The notes below the pieces were generated by a model that saw only the letters and a list, made by a program, of their open reading frames with translations, was not told the DNA's origin and searched no databases. A program made the position numbers and the translations under genes. 64,000 nt of DNA. Origin: an uncultured Paracoccaceae bacterium. GTDB lineage: Bacteria > Pseudomonadota > Alphaproteobacteria > Rhodobacterales > Rhodobacteraceae. The DNA lies in NCBI GenBank assembly GCA_947492825.1, contig CANLNT010000001.1, positions 62,001-126,000 on the forward strand, read 5' to 3'. How positions within the stretch are numbered: position 1 is the first letter of the stretch; the number at the start of each line of letters is the position of its first letter. Shown one piece after another: positions 25,981 through 37,751 of the stretch.

Positions 25981-27516
25981 ATGGCGATCCAAGCGTCTGA
26001 AATCTCTGCGATCCTGAAGGACCAGATCAAGAACTTTGGCCAAGAGGCCGAAGTCGCTGAAGTTGGCCGCGTGCTGAGCGTCGGTGACGGGATTGCCCGT
26101 ATCTATGGCCTCGACAACGTGCAGGCCGGTGAGATGGTGGAATTCCCCGGTGGTATCCGCGGGATGGCCCTGAACCTGGAAAGCGACAACGTTGGTGCCG
26201 TGATCTTTGGTTCCGACCGGGACATTAAAGAAGGTGACACCGTCAAGCGCACCAAGGCCATCGTGGACGTACCCGTGGGCGACGAGCTGCTGGGCCGCGT
26301 AGTTGATGGTCTGGGTAACCCGCTGGACGGCAAAGGCCCGATCAAGACCAAGACCCGCGCCATTGCAGATAGCAAGGCGCCAGGCATCATCCCACGTAAA
26401 TCCGTGCACGAACCAATGGCCACTGGCCTGAAGTCCGTTGACGCGATGATCCCGATTGGCCGTGGCCAGCGCGAGTTGATCATTGGTGACCGTCAGACCG
26501 GTAAAACCGCCGTGGCGCTTGACACGATCCTGAACCAGAAGTCGTACAACGACGCGGCTGAAAACGAGTATGACAAACTGTACTGCGTTTATGTGGCTGT
26601 TGGTCAGAAACGTTCGACTGTGGCCCAGTTGGTGAAGCGTCTCGAAGAATCCGGTGCGATTGAGTATTCGATCGTTGTGGCTGCAACCGCATCCGACCCC
26701 GCGCCGATGCAGTTCCTTGCACCCTATGCCGCGACCGCAATGGCCGAGCATTTCCGCGACAATGGCCGCCACGCGTTGATCATCTATGATGACTTGTCCA
26801 AGCAGGCCGTGTCCTATCGTCAGATGTCGCTGCTGCTGCGTCGCCCGCCGGGCCGTGAAGCCTATCCTGGTGACGTTTTCTACCTCCACTCCCGTCTGTT
26901 GGAGCGTTCGGCCAAGCTGAACGAGGACAATGGTGCAGGCTCGCTGACCGCGCTGCCGATCATTGAAACCCAGGGTGGTGACGTGTCGGCGTTTATTCCG
27001 ACCAACGTGATCTCGATCACCGATGGTCAGATCTTCCTTGAAACCGAGTTGTTCTTCCAGGGTATCCGCCCTGCTGTGAACACTGGTCTGTCGGTGTCGC
27101 GCGTTGGGTCGTCTGCTCAGACAAACGCGATGAAGTCGGTTGCTGGTCCGGTGAAGCTGGAACTGGCGCAATACCGCGAAATGGCGGCCTTTGCGCAGTT
27201 CGGGTCTGACCTTGATGCCGCGACCCAGCAATTGCTGAACCGTGGTGCGCGTCTGACAGAGCTGATGAAGCAGCCGCAGTATTCGCCGCTGACCAACGCG
27301 GAAATCGTCTGCGTTATCTACGCCGGCGTGAACGGCTACCTTGATAAGGTCGACGTCAAGGACGTGGGTCGGTTTGAGGCAGGTCTGCTGAAGCATCTGC
27401 GCACCAACGGCAAGGACGTGCTGGACTTCCTCACCAAAGAGGATCCGAAGATCAAAGGCGAGGCCGAGGATAAAGTGAAAGCCGCGATTGACGCTTTCGC
27501 CAAAGACTTCGCCTGA
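25981..27516 (+). CDS. atpA: ATP synthase F1 alpha subunit
   Basis: A 511-residue non-catalytic nucleotide-binding subunit. Walker [14 protein letters not shown] (near residue 170), [30 protein letters not shown] and the conserved [10 protein letters not shown] near residue 373. The ATG directly follows the atpH stop with no gap; the SD (GAGGTCGG) lies within atpH. Length is standard. Confidence 0.98.
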   Translation: MAIQASEISAILKDQIKNFGQEAEVAEVGRVLSVGDGIARIYGLDNVQAGEMVEFPGGIRGMALNLESDNVGAVIFGSDRDIKEGDTVKRTKAIVDVPVGDELLGRVVDGLGNPLDGKGPIKTKTRAIADSKAPGIIPRKSVHEPMATGLKSVDAMIPIGRGQRELIIGDRQTGKTAVALDTILNQKSYNDAAENEYDKLYCVYVAVGQKRSTVAQLVKRLEESGAIEYSIVVAATASDPAPMQFLAPYAATAMAEHFRDNGRHALIIYDDLSKQAVSYRQMSLLLRRPPGREAYPGDVFYLHSRLLERSAKLNEDNGAGSLTALPIIETQGGDVSAFIPTNVISITDGQIFLETELFFQGIRPAVNTGLSVSRVGSSAQTNAMKSVAGPVKLELAQYREMAAFAQFGSDLDAATQQLLNRGARLTELMKQPQYSPLTNAEIVCVIYAGVNGYLDKVDVKDVGRFEAGLLKHLRTNGKDVLDFLTKEDPKIKGEAEDKVKAAIDAFAKDFA

Positions 27517-27547
27517 TCCCTTTGAACAGATATAAGGAGGGTTCCTT

Positions 27548-29862
<2,315 letters not shown>

Positions 29863-29881
29863 TCGAACTTAAAGGAGCCAA

Positions 29882-30310
29882 ATGATGGCAAACCTACAAT
29901 TCGATCTGGTCTCGCCTGAGCGGCGGTTGGCATCGCTGGAGGCGACCGAGGTGCAAATCCCAGGTGCCGACGGTGATATGACCGCCATGGCCAACCATGC
30001 GCCCACGATTACCACGCTGCGCCCCGGTGTGCTGCGTGTGATCCACGGTGGTGGCACGGATGAATATGTGGTGGTCGGCGGTTTTGCCGAAATCACCGCT
30101 GAATCCGTTTCTGTGCTGGCTGAAAGCGCGCTACCGCGGGATGAGGTCACGCAAGAGGTCTATGACGGCATGATGGCCGAGGCGAAAGCCGCGCATGACA
30201 ACGCGAAAGAGGTGTTCAAGAACGAGCCGGGCCCCGTTGATGACGCGGCCAAGCTGATCGCGGATATGGTTGCCGTGGGTGGCCACATCGGCCTGACAGC
30301 GAACAACTGA
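29882..30310 (+). CDS. atpC: ATP synthase F1 epsilon subunit
   Basis: A 142-residue subunit with the usual N-terminal beta sandwich ([36 protein letters not shown] [12 protein letters not shown]) and a short helical C-terminus. It couples rotation to F0 and can inhibit ATP hydrolysis. Tandem ATG ATG after AAAGGAGCCAA leaves the start uncertain by one codon. Last gene of the operon; two hairpins follow. Confidence 0.96.
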   Translation: MMANLQFDLVSPERRLASLEATEVQIPGADGDMTAMANHAPTITTLRPGVLRVIHGGGTDEYVVVGGFAEITAESVSVLAESALPRDEVTQEVYDGMMAEAKAAHDNAKEVFKNEPGPVDDAAKLIADMVAVGGHIGLTANN

Positions 30311-30325
30311 TCACGTGCAATAGAT

Positions 30326-30350
30326 AGCTGTTAACTATTCGTTAACAGCT
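30326..30350 (+). repeat. Perfect inverted repeat after atpC
   Basis: AGCTGTTAAC (30326-30335), loop TATTC, GTTAACAGCT (30341-30350): a perfect 10-bp stem, 16 bases after the atpC stop and five bases before the terminator stem. No T-run follows it directly. It may stabilise the 3' end of the atp mRNA or be a protein-binding dyad. Confidence 0.6.
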
Positions 30351-30354
30351 GTGA

Positions 30355-30390
30355 CAAAGGCTCCGCACTGCGGGGCCTTTGTTGGTTTTG
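30355..30390 (+). terminator. atp operon terminator
   Basis: CAAAGGCTCCGC (30355-30366), ACT loop, GCGGGGCCTTTG (30370-30381) forms a 12-bp stem with one G-T pair, followed by TTGGTTTTG. A strong intrinsic terminator for atpHAGDC. Confidence 0.85.
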
Positions 30391-30453
30391 GGGGATCGCC
30401 AAGGGCTTTGGCGCATGGCAGGTTCAGCGCATTGGGATCAAGAGCGACAAGTC

Positions 30454-30801
30454 ATGCGTAAATTTGCCAGTCACACTATTGGCGTCGATCAGGGCGACGC
30501 AGTGTTATTTTCCGACTTTGAAGACGAAGGTGAAATGTGGACCGGTCACGGTGCGCGGTTGAAGCGCCTGAAGGTCGCGTTCTCGGAAAGTTTTGATGCG
30601 GCCCCAGCGGTCACGGTGGCGCTGAGCATGTGGGATTTTGGTCATGATACCAACGTCCGCGCGGATGTTCAGGCCGAGAAGATCACGCCGAAAGGATTCG
30701 AGGTTGTCTTTCGGACCTGGGGCGACACGCGGGTGGCGCGCGTGCGGGTCGCTTGGCAAGCCATTGGCGCAATCAGCGATGAAGAGGCCTGGGATTTATG
30801 A
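30454..30801 (+). CDS. H-type lectin domain protein
   Basis: A 115-residue protein with an H_lectin fold (first seen in snail agglutinin). F...F..EGEMWTGHG is followed by VAFSESFDAAPAVTVALSMWDFGHDTNVRADVQAEKI and FEVVFRTWGDTRVARVRVAWQAIG, the six-strand signature ending in the conserved W.AIG. No signal peptide is visible, so the ligand and location are unclear. The start at 30454 (MRKFASHT) has only a weak SD; an upstream ATG at 30379 lies in the atp terminator. Monocistronic. Confidence 0.82.
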   Translation: MRKFASHTIGVDQGDAVLFSDFEDEGEMWTGHGARLKRLKVAFSESFDAAPAVTVALSMWDFGHDTNVRADVQAEKITPKGFEVVFRTWGDTRVARVRVAWQAIGAISDEEAWDL

Positions 30802-30902
30802 TCCACCCCGCCATGGATGGATCAGGTGCGGGAAAGCGGTTGGCACAGCCAATTGCGGCAGCACACACAGCTGAGAATGGTGTGCAGCATTTCAGCCCGA
30901 AG

Positions 30903-30989
30903 CCGAATTTTTTTTGAAAAATTCGGGCGGGGGCCAGCCCCCGTCCGCCGAAGGCGGACTCCCCCGAGATATTTTTGGCCAGAAGAAGG
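30903..30989. repeat. Triple hairpin with AT-rich tail after prs
   Basis: Three stems in a row: CCGAATTTTT/AAAAATTCGG (30903-30926), GGGGGC-CA-GCCCCC (30929-30942) and GTCCGCC-GAA-GGCGGAC (30943-30959), then CCGAGATATTTTTGGCCAGAAG (first 20 of 30964-30989). Read on the minus strand the stems follow the prs stop, and the middle hairpin has a C(UUCG)G loop. Probably terminates prs. The tail resembles those at 13101-13124 and 51281-51304. Confidence 0.65.
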
Positions 30990-30995
30990 GTGGAC

Positions 30996-32012
30996 CTAGC
31001 CGCGGTAGGTGCCTTCGTAGATCGGCTTCAACGTCTTGTGGTTGAAGAGAGAGCTGACGGAGGTGCCGTTCCAGGTGTTCAGGATGGCTTGGGCAAAGAC
31101 CGGCGCGGTCCCGACGATGCGGATGTTCTTGCAATCCTTGACCGCGTCTGTGGCCGCGATCGTGTCGGTGATCACCAGGTTTTTCATCACCGATTTGCTG
31201 ATCCGGTCGACCGCAGGGCCAGACAACACGCCGTGGGTGATATAGGAGTGTACCTCTTTCGCGCCGTTTTCCATCAGCACTTCGGCGGCTTTGCACAGCG
31301 TACCTGCGGTATCGACGATGTCATCGACGATCAGACAGGTGCGGTCTTTGACGTCACCGATCACGGTCATTTCGGCCACTTCGCCGGGTTTGCCGCGGCG
31401 TTTGTCCACGATTGACAAGGGCGCGCCAATCCGCTGCGCCAGATCGCGCGCGCGGGCCACGCCGCCGACATCAGGTGAGACGACCATCACGTCGTCCATC
31501 CGGTCCTTGAAATGGTGCATCACGTCCAGCGCAAAGACCGGGGAGGCGTAGAGGTTATCCACGGGAATATCGAAAAAACCCTGGATCTGCGTTGCGTGCA
31601 AATCCAGGGTCAGAATGCGCTCGACGCCTGCTTCAACCAGCATATTTGCGACCAGTTTGGCGGTGATTGGCGTGCGGGCCTTTGACCTGCGATCCTGCCG
31701 CGCGTAGCCGAAATAGGGGATCACCGCTGTGATCCGGGCGGCAGAGGAGCGGCGTAGCGCGTCTGCGATGATCAACAGCTCCATCAGGTTGTCGTTGGCG
31801 GGGTTCGAGGTCGGCTGGATAATGAACATATCCTCGCCGCGCACGTTTTCGAAGACTTCGACGAAAATCTCGCCGTCGTTGAACCGCTCAACCCGCGCGT
31901 CGCACAGGCCCACATCCATGCCACGATGGACCGAAATCCGGCTTGCGACAGCCTCTGCCAGGGGTCGGTTTGCATTGCCGGAAATCAGCTTGGGTTCTTG
32001 GACGGAGGGCAT
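30996..32012 (-). CDS. prs: Ribose-phosphate pyrophosphokinase
   Basis: A 338-residue PRPP synthase, which makes PRPP from ribose 5-phosphate and ATP for nucleotide, His and Trp synthesis. [73 protein letters not shown] (ATP site), [21 protein letters not shown] and [21 protein letters not shown] (PRPP loop) are all intact. Start at 32012 (MPSVQEPKL) with AAAGGA ahead; the upstream ATG at 32063 has none. Confidence 0.96.
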   Translation of the reverse strand: MPSVQEPKLISGNANRPLAEAVASRISVHRGMDVGLCDARVERFNDGEIFVEVFENVRGEDMFIIQPTSNPANDNLMELLIIADALRRSSAARITAVIPYFGYARQDRRSKARTPITAKLVANMLVEAGVERILTLDLHATQIQGFFDIPVDNLYASPVFALDVMHHFKDRMDDVMVVSPDVGGVARARDLAQRIGAPLSIVDKRRGKPGEVAEMTVIGDVKDRTCLIVDDIVDTAGTLCKAAEVLMENGAKEVHSYITHGVLSGPAVDRISKSVMKNLVITDTIAATDAVKDCKNIRIVGTAPVFAQAILNTWNGTSVSSLFNHKTLKPIYEGTYRG

Positions 32013-32116
32013 CAGGGGGTCCTTTGGCAGAAGGGGTCGGCGGATTCGCGCAGTCGTTGACACGCCCTAGCACAGCGTTACGGTCGCGCAAAGAATTCAG
32101 ACCCTTGGGAGGCCAA

Positions 32117-32716
32117 ATGGCGCACGTCGATTACTACTTTGCAACGATCAGTCCGTTCACATACCTGTCGGGCACCCGCCCGGCTGAGGTCGCGGCCGCA
32201 CAAGGGGCCACGATCACTTACAAGCCGCTGGATATCATGGGGCTGTTTTCACGGACCGGAGGCACACCGCCCAAGGATCGGCATCCTAACCGACAGGAAT
32301 ACAGGTTGCAGGACATGCGCCGCCGGGCGGCACTGATCGGGATGCCACTGAACCTGAAACCTGCGTTCTGGCCGACCAACCCGGCCCCGTCGTCCTATGC
32401 GATCATTGCGGCGCAAAACGCAGGCGGTGGCGATCTGGCGGCATTGGTTGCGGGGCTGACACGCGCCTGCTGGGCCGAGGAAAAGGACATCAGTCAGGAC
32501 GAGGTGATTGTCGCCTGTCTGGAAGCCGCCGGGTTTGATGGAGGCCTTGCGACCTCTGGCATGTTGCAGGGGGCGGAAACCTATGCGGCCAATCTGGAAG
32601 AAGCGATAAACGCGGGCGCATTTGGCGCGCCGTTCTTTATCTGCGACAGTGGCGAGCGGTTCTGGGGCGAAGACCGGATCGCCGATCTGGAGGCGCATCT
32701 GGCCGGAAAAGTCTAA
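32117..32716 (+). CDS. 2-hydroxychromene-2-carboxylate isomerase / DsbA-like
   Basis: A 199-residue thioredoxin-fold protein of the DsbA/HCCA-isomerase/kappa-GST group. It begins VDYYFATISPFTYLSG, where the Ser-Pro replaces the CxxC of DsbA (the glutathione-binding serine of HCCA isomerases). FGAPFFICDSGERFWGEDRIADLEAHL is the C-terminal signature. Such enzymes use glutathione to isomerise aromatic degradation products, but most roseobacter homologues are of unknown substrate. GGGAGG fixes the start. The next gene starts immediately after its stop. Confidence 0.85.
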   Translation: MAHVDYYFATISPFTYLSGTRPAEVAAAQGATITYKPLDIMGLFSRTGGTPPKDRHPNRQEYRLQDMRRRAALIGMPLNLKPAFWPTNPAPSSYAIIAAQNAGGGDLAALVAGLTRACWAEEKDISQDEVIVACLEAAGFDGGLATSGMLQGAETYAANLEEAINAGAFGAPFFICDSGERFWGEDRIADLEAHLAGKV

Positions 32717-33493
32717 GTGCTGACCCGCGTCGCGGGAGCCAATGTCTGGGTCGCGCGCGCAGGGGCGGGCGTGGCACCTGACCTGATGATCCATTGTTCA
32801 TTGGCGCGGCACACGGCTTTGCTTCCGCTAGTGCGTGCGCGCAGACAGCCCGCTGTTTTGTTTGATCTGCCGGGGCATGGGCAAAGTGCGGATTGGACGA
32901 AAGGCGCAGATTTCCATGCGGCAACAACAGACATTGCGACGAAACTGTTGCCGGATGCGCCTGTGCATCTTGTCGGGCATTCCTTTGGCGGCACCGTGGC
33001 CTTGCGCGTGGCGCTGGAAAACCCTGGACGGGTGCGGGCGCTGACGTTGATCGAGCCGGTGCTGTTTGCAGCGGCACGCGGGACCCGGGAACATGCCGCC
33101 CACGAAGCCGAATTCGCGCCGTTCATTGCAGCCGTGCAGGCCGGTGAGAGGATGCGGGCGGCTGAAATGTTTCGCGGCATCTGGGGCGAGGGTGACTGGC
33201 CTGACCTGCCGGAACGGATCAAGGCGCAATTGGCAAAGCGCATTCATCTGATCACGTTGGCGGACCCTGCGATTGCAGAGGACAATGCAGGCCTGTTGGA
33301 TGCCGGGCGCTTAGAGGCGCTGGATATTCCCGTCACCTTGGTACGGGGACGCGAGACACGGCCAGTGGTCGGGGCAATTCATGCCGCACTGGCGGCACGG
33401 CTGCCACAGGCTCGCGATCATGTCATTGCAGGCGCGGGCCATATGGTGCCACTGACCCACGCAAGTGCCGTTGCTGCCGTGATGCCGGATTAG
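32717..33493 (+). CDS. Alpha/beta hydrolase
   Basis: A 258-residue hydrolase beginning with GTG directly after the previous stop. The oxyanion/fold entry DLPGHGQSADW, nucleophile elbow VGHSFGGTVALRVA (Ser near residue 90), and late His in AGAGHMVPLTHASAVA are present; the acidic member is probably in VRGRETR. The substrate is unknown; it may be an esterase acting in the same pathway as the isomerase. The stop overlaps that of the convergent threonine aldolase by four bases. Confidence 0.88.
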   Translation: MLTRVAGANVWVARAGAGVAPDLMIHCSLARHTALLPLVRARRQPAVLFDLPGHGQSADWTKGADFHAATTDIATKLLPDAPVHLVGHSFGGTVALRVALENPGRVRALTLIEPVLFAAARGTREHAAHEAEFAPFIAAVQAGERMRAAEMFRGIWGEGDWPDLPERIKAQLAKRIHLITLADPAIAEDNAGLLDAGRLEALDIPVTLVRGRETRPVVGAIHAALAARLPQARDHVIAGAGHMVPLTHASAVAAVMPD

Positions 33494-34536
33494 TCGCGCA
33501 GCAGCGCCAGAAAGGCATCAACGCTGTCATCAGTCATGGACCAATCGGTTACCAGCCGTCCGGTCAGGATGCCTTTGGCGTCGCCGGTCGCTACGTCACC
33601 GTCTTCGACATAGTAGACAGCACCAGACCCCAGCAGATGTTGGTGCAGGCTGCGCGGGGCCTCAAAGAAAGTCATGTTCGCTTTGGGTGCATAAAGCACG
33701 CGGACCGCGTTGTGACCCGCAAGACCTGCGCGCAGGCGGTTGCTGCTGGCGTTGGCGCGGGCCGCGAGATCAAGCCACAAGTCATCTGCCAGATAGGCCT
33801 GCATCTGCGCGGCCAGATAGCGATGCTTTGAAAATAGATGCGCGCCGCGTTTGCGCCGCAGCTCGAACTCTCTTTCTTTCGCGGGATCGAAGAAAATGCA
33901 GGCTTCGGCCCCGATCAGACCGTTTTTTGTGCCGCCGAAGCTGACAGCGTCGATGCCTGCCTTCCATGTCATTTCTGCCGGGGTACAGCCAAGTTTGACC
34001 AGCGCGTTAGCGAAACGGGCACCGTCCATGTGGGTTTGCAGGCCGAATTCTCGGGCGACATCGGTCAGGGCGCGGATTTCATCAAGCTTGTAGAGTGTCC
34101 CGCGTTCCGTCACTTGGGTCAGAGACACCGGCCCGCGCTGTGGGCCATGAACGCCGCGATTGCCCTCTGCCTCGATCGCGGCGCGCAGGGTAGCGGGGGT
34201 CATCTTGGCGTCTTGCGCGCCCACTAAGGTCAGCTTGGCCCCTGTGTAGAATTCCGGCGCGTTGCATTCGTCACAGTTGATATGGCTTTCGGGGGTGCAA
34301 AAGATCGTGTCCCACGGGTTGGCCATGGTGCCAAGGATCAGCACGTTGGCGGCAGTGCCGGTGGCGGCAAGGTGAACCATGGCCTGTGGAGCTTCGAAGA
34401 TTCTGCGCAGGCTGTCGCGGACATCATCGGTGATCGCATCCCCGCCATAGCCCATCGCATAGCCTTGGTTGGCGTTTGTCAGGGCGGTCACCACGGATGG
34501 ATGGGCTGGACCTGCGTTGTCTGAGGCAAAGAACAT
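33490..34536 (-). CDS. ltaE: Low-specificity L-threonine aldolase
   Basis: A 348-residue PLP enzyme cleaving threonine to glycine and acetaldehyde. FASDNAGPAHPSVVTAL, GYGGDAITDDVRD, AATGTAANVLILG, HMDGARFANALVKLG and the PLP-lysine motif SFGGTKNGLIGAEA (Lys near residue 203) are typical. The first residue of the catalytic region ESHINCDECNAPE matches the family. Heads no clear operon; the YcgN gene is just downstream of the same intergenic point on the same strand (it begins further right). Confidence 0.93.
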   Translation of the reverse strand: MFFASDNAGPAHPSVVTALTNANQGYAMGYGGDAITDDVRDSLRRIFEAPQAMVHLAATGTAANVLILGTMANPWDTIFCTPESHINCDECNAPEFYTGAKLTLVGAQDAKMTPATLRAAIEAEGNRGVHGPQRGPVSLTQVTERGTLYKLDEIRALTDVAREFGLQTHMDGARFANALVKLGCTPAEMTWKAGIDAVSFGGTKNGLIGAEACIFFDPAKEREFELRRKRGAHLFSKHRYLAAQMQAYLADDLWLDLAARANASSNRLRAGLAGHNAVRVLYAPKANMTFFEAPRSLHQHLLGSGAVYYVEDGDVATGDAKGILTGRLVTDWSMTDDSVDAFLALLRD

Positions 34537-35004
34537 CTATGTCGGCTCCTGAAAAATGTAGTCGTCCCAGTCGTCTTCATCGACCTCGTGTTCGGGCACG
34601 GTCATGCCTTTGACAGAGACACCGGCGCGGTGCACGCTGTCGGGATCGCCAGAGACAAGCGGGTGCCAGTCGTAAAGCGGCCGGCCCAGTGCGACCAGGC
34701 GATAGGCGCAGGTTTTGGGCAACCAATACATATTGTCGTCGATGGTTTTGGGTGTCAGCACGATGCATTCGGGCACAAATTGGTGCCGGATCGGGTATTG
34801 GCTGCACAGGCAGGTGGAATCGTCGAGCAAACGGCAGGCGATGCGGGTCAGATCGACCGTGCCGTCTTCGTCTTCAAGCTTGTTGAGGCAGCATTTGCCG
34901 CAGCCATCGCAGAGCGCTTCCCATTCGGGCTGGGACAGCTTGTCCATCGGGGTGTTTTCCCAGAACCTGTCGCGCAGGCCGTTGCGGGGGACACCGTCAG
35001 ACAT
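34537..35004 (-). CDS. YcgN family cysteine cluster protein
   Basis: A 155-residue protein of the UPF0260/YcgN family. The cysteines ALCDGCGKCCLNKLEDED (residue about 31-48), RIACRLLDDSTCLCSQYPIR and ECIVLTP, and the WLPKTCAYRLVALGRPLYDWHPLVSGD block are the family signature, probably a metal (Zn or Fe-S) site. Function unknown. Its start overlaps the ribF stop by eight bases and it ends exactly where ltaE begins, so ribF-ycgN-ltaE form one unit. Confidence 0.9.
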   Translation of the reverse strand: MSDGVPRNGLRDRFWENTPMDKLSQPEWEALCDGCGKCCLNKLEDEDGTVDLTRIACRLLDDSTCLCSQYPIRHQFVPECIVLTPKTIDDNMYWLPKTCAYRLVALGRPLYDWHPLVSGDPDSVHRAGVSVKGMTVPEHEVDEDDWDDYIFQEPT

Positions 35005-35935
35005 CAGCGAGGATCTTGCGGGCCAAGGCGCAGTCCTTGTCCATCTGGTCGATCAGGGCCGGGACGGTGGTGAACTTGAGCTCTGGCCGGAGGTATTCGA
35101 CGAGTGCGACAGAAAGGTGCGTGCCGTAGAGATCGCCTTTGAAATCAAAAAGAAACGTTTCGCAGTTGGCTTCGTTGTCGCCAAATGTCGGGCGGGTTCC
35201 GATTGAGGCGGCACCGTCATAACGGCCCGCATGAGGGCCGGTGAGCACGTCCACGGTGACGGCATAAACGCCAAAGTGGGGCAGATGCAGGTCGGTCATG
35301 GTCATGTTGGCAGTGGGAAAGCCAAGGTCGCGGCCGCGTTGATCACCGCGCACCACCTCGCCCTCGATCCGGTGCCAATGGCCAAGCATTTTGGCGGCGT
35401 CCCGTGGGCGTCCCTCTGACAGGGCGGTGCGGATCGCGGTGGAGCTGATCGGTGTATCGCCGAGATCAACCATGTCGGCGATGGTGACGCCAAAGCCCAT
35501 ATCAGCGCCGAATTGTTTTAGCGCGGCGATGTCGCCTGCGCGGTCCTTGCCAAAGCAGAAGTCTGCGCCAACCACCACATGGGTCAGGCCCAGGCGGTCA
35601 ACGATGATCTGTTGCGCAAATTCGACCGGGCTCAGCGCGGAGAGGGCGGCGTTAAACGGAACCTCGTACAGCTTTTCGACGCCAAGCTTGTCCAGACGGT
35701 TGGCGCGCGCTTCGGCGTTCATCAGCCGGAAGGGCGCATCGGAGCGGCCAAAAAAGCTGCGCGGGTGCGGCTCGAACGTCATGACACCCAGCGGGGCCTT
35801 TGCGCGGCGGGCAGCGTCGCGGGTGATGTCGATCACCGTCTGATGGCCCAGATGCACCCCGTCAAAGTTACCGATGGCCGCAGCAGCGCCGCGGTCGGCG
35901 GGGTCAAGATAGAGGGTGTCACGAATGATGCGCAT
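34997..35935 (-). CDS. ribF: Bifunctional riboflavin kinase / FAD synthetase
   Basis: About 312 residues. The N-terminal FAD synthetase has GNFDGVHLGHQTVID (near residue 18-32, HxGH-like nucleotide motif), FEPHPRSFF and VVGADFCFGKDRAGD; the C-terminal kinase has VVRGDQRGRDLGFPTANM (near 180-197), GVYAV and the GTRPTFGDNEANCETFLFDF segment. Converts riboflavin to FMN and FAD. Start at 35935 (MRIIRDTLYL) chosen as the natural N-terminus; the longer frame from 36067 runs into the MaoC gene. First gene of the ribF-ycgN-ltaE unit. Confidence 0.95.
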   Translation of the reverse strand: MRIIRDTLYLDPADRGAAAAIGNFDGVHLGHQTVIDITRDAARRAKAPLGVMTFEPHPRSFFGRSDAPFRLMNAEARANRLDKLGVEKLYEVPFNAALSALSPVEFAQQIIVDRLGLTHVVVGADFCFGKDRAGDIAALKQFGADMGFGVTIADMVDLGDTPISSTAIRTALSEGRPRDAAKMLGHWHRIEGEVVRGDQRGRDLGFPTANMTMTDLHLPHFGVYAVTVDVLTGPHAGRYDGAASIGTRPTFGDNEANCETFLFDFKGDLYGTHLSVALVEYLRPELKFTTVPALIDQMDKDCALARKILADV

Positions 35936-35994
35936 GGCGTTTGCTAGCGTGGCGCTGGGTGGTGTGCAAGCGATGGGCGTAAGCTGCTGCCGGT

Positions 35995-36438
35995 TCAGTC
36001 GAATTTCGCAGACGGGGCCAGTACGTTCGCCTCGCCCGCCAGAACCTTTTTGCCATCGACCAGACACCGGGTTTCCATCGTCACGCGCCGCTTGGCATAG
36101 TCGATTGCGGTCACCTCAACCTCTGCCGTGACCAGATCCCCAGGGCGGACAGGGGCGAGAAATTTCAACGATTGCCCAAGGTAGACGGTGCCGTGGCCGG
36201 GCAGCTGTTCACCGATGACGGCAGAGACCAGACCGGCGGTGAGCATGCCGTGCGCGATGCGGCCACCAAAGATCGTGTCGCGGGCATAATCGTCATCGAG
36301 ATGGACAGGGTTCCGATCAGTCGACACCTCGGCAAACAGTTCGATATCCCGGTCGGTGACAACCTTGGTCAGGGACCGCATCATGCCGATTTCGATATCT
36401 TCGATCACGATGGTGCCGCGTGGGGCGTTGTCCAACAT
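35995..36438 (-). CDS. MaoC family (R)-enoyl-CoA hydratase
   Basis: About 147 residues with a hot-dog fold. The hydratase-2 motif DIELFAEVSTDRNPVHLDDDYARDTIFGGRIAHGML contains the catalytic Asp and His (D..NPVH). This is the PhaJ type, giving (R)-3-hydroxyacyl-CoA for polyhydroxyalkanoate or fatty-acid metabolism. Tandem ATGs at 36441 and 36438 follow GGAGG; the second has the better spacing. A TTGACT-16-TAATTA promoter lies upstream. ribF starts 59 bases downstream. Confidence 0.9.
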   Translation of the reverse strand: MLDNAPRGTIVIEDIEIGMMRSLTKVVTDRDIELFAEVSTDRNPVHLDDDYARDTIFGGRIAHGMLTAGLVSAVIGEQLPGHGTVYLGQSLKFLAPVRPGDLVTAEVEVTAIDYAKRRVTMETRCLVDGKKVLAGEANVLAPSAKFD

Positions 36439-36490
36439 CATGTCCTCCGTCCGGTAATTAAAGTGCAAATAGCAAGGCAAAGTTGAAACT

Positions 36491-36518
36491 TAATTACTTT
36501 GCGATCGCAGAAAGTCAA
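36491..36518 (-). promoter_or_regulatory. Promoter of the MaoC gene
   Basis: On the minus strand TTGACT (36518-36513), 16 bases, TAATTA (36496-36491). The spacer contains the palindrome TGCGATCGCA. It directly follows the terminator of the HAD gene, as expected for a new transcription unit. Confidence 0.5.
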
Positions 36519-36523
36519 GCAAA

Positions 36524-36550
36524 AAGGGCCGCGCGATGTGCACGGCCCTT
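36524..36550 (-). terminator. Terminator after HAD phosphatase gene
   Basis: AAGGGCCG (36524-36531) and CGGCCCTT (36543-36550) form an 8-bp stem with an 11-base loop. On the minus strand it is followed by TTTGCTTG, extending the AAAAA/TTTTT tract, 24 bases after the HAD stop codon. Confidence 0.75.
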
Positions 36551-36573
36551 GCAGATGAATTAGACAGGGAAAT

Positions 36574-37449
36574 TTAGCGCAGAAGGCCGATTGTATAGGT
36601 GGTCGCGGTCATTTGCGCCGTCAGATAGGCGGTCAGGGCGGCGGGATCGGGCTGTTCTATTGTCTGGGTCTCTGCTGCGGCGAGACCGCCGGAGATAAAG
36701 AGCGAATCGAGGTCTTCCTGTTGGGCGCCAAGGATATCGGTGCCAATGCCATCGCCGATGCAGATGATCCTGGGGTCATGTGGTGCGCCATCGAGGGCTG
36801 CGAGCCGCCGCCGCGCCAGATCGTAGATCGGGGGATGCGGCTTGCCGAAGTAGAGGCTTTGCCCGCCCATTTCGGTGTAAAGCGCTGCAAGCGCGCCGGC
36901 GCACCATTCGCGCACCTCGCCTCGGTCGACGACGATGTCAGGGTTGGCGCACAGAAGCGGCAACCCCATTTCGCGGGCGCGCAGGAAGTCGGCGCGGTTC
37001 ACATCGGGGTCGGCCATTGGGTCGAATGGGCCGCAGCAGACGATACCCTGGGCCTGATCCAGCGGGACCTTTGTGATGGTCACGGGGTTGGTGATGATCT
37101 TGAGCGGTTTGAAAAAGTCGTCGTCGCGGGGGCTTTCGCCCATGAACCAGATCTTTTCGCCCACGGCCCCCTGAAACATCGCCGCGCGCGCGCTGTCGCC
37201 CGAGGTGGCGATGGCGTCCCAGGCATCATCCGGCACACCAAGCCCCTTGATCTGGGTGGCGACACTGTCCCATGGGCGGGGTGAGTTCGTGACCAGCACC
37301 ACCTTGCCACCCGCCGCACGATAGGCCTGCATGGCGGCCACCGCATCGGGCATGGCGGCAACGCCATTGTGCATACAGCCCCAGAGGTCGACAAAGGCCG
37401 CGTCGTATTGGTCCGAAATCTGAGCAAAGTTCTGGATGATCTGGGTCAT
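36574..37449 (-). CDS. TIGR01459 family HAD-type hydrolase
   Basis: A 291-residue HAD class IIA phosphatase. Motif I is DAAFVDLWGCMHNG (the usual DXDG reads DLWG here, a known variant of this subfamily), motif II VVLVTNSPRPWDSV, the cap region follows, and motif III/IV are YFGKPHPPIYDLA and IICIGDGIGTDILGAQQ. Related to NagD and pyridoxal phosphatases; substrate unknown. GGAG supports ATG 37449 (MTQIIQNFA). Monocistronic with its own terminator. Confidence 0.87.
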   Translation of the reverse strand: MTQIIQNFAQISDQYDAAFVDLWGCMHNGVAAMPDAVAAMQAYRAAGGKVVLVTNSPRPWDSVATQIKGLGVPDDAWDAIATSGDSARAAMFQGAVGEKIWFMGESPRDDDFFKPLKIITNPVTITKVPLDQAQGIVCCGPFDPMADPDVNRADFLRAREMGLPLLCANPDIVVDRGEVREWCAGALAALYTEMGGQSLYFGKPHPPIYDLARRRLAALDGAPHDPRIICIGDGIGTDILGAQQEDLDSLFISGGLAAAETQTIEQPDPAALTAYLTAQMTATTYTIGLLR

Positions 37450-37751
37450 GGCCACTCCGTTCTTGCTGCCGGTATGCGGGCGGGCGTGGCAAAAGGGAAG
37501 GGTGTGTTGGGGAGATATCGCAAAGTGGCAGCGTTCAACAGGCGATGGCACAACTGACGAGGATGCGCGATCAGTTGTTTGGCGCTTAATGGCGCGCTTT
37601 CCCCATTAGATGCCCGCTTTCGAATGCAAAGCAAGAGGACCGTTCTTGGCTGCGCCTTAAGTGTATGAATCCGTCATCGGAGCTGAACTCTTCACTTCAG
37701 ATAGATCACAAGCGCCTTGCCTTCACGCAAATTGAGACTCAAGGTTTGTTC
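37450..37751. other. 302-base gap without recognisable feature
   Basis: Between the HAD gene start and the DUF7003 gene. I see no convincing ORF, tRNA, repeat or strong promoter. The right part is more AT-rich, which continues into the next gene. If that gene really begins at 37665 the gap is 87 bases shorter. Confidence 0.5.
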
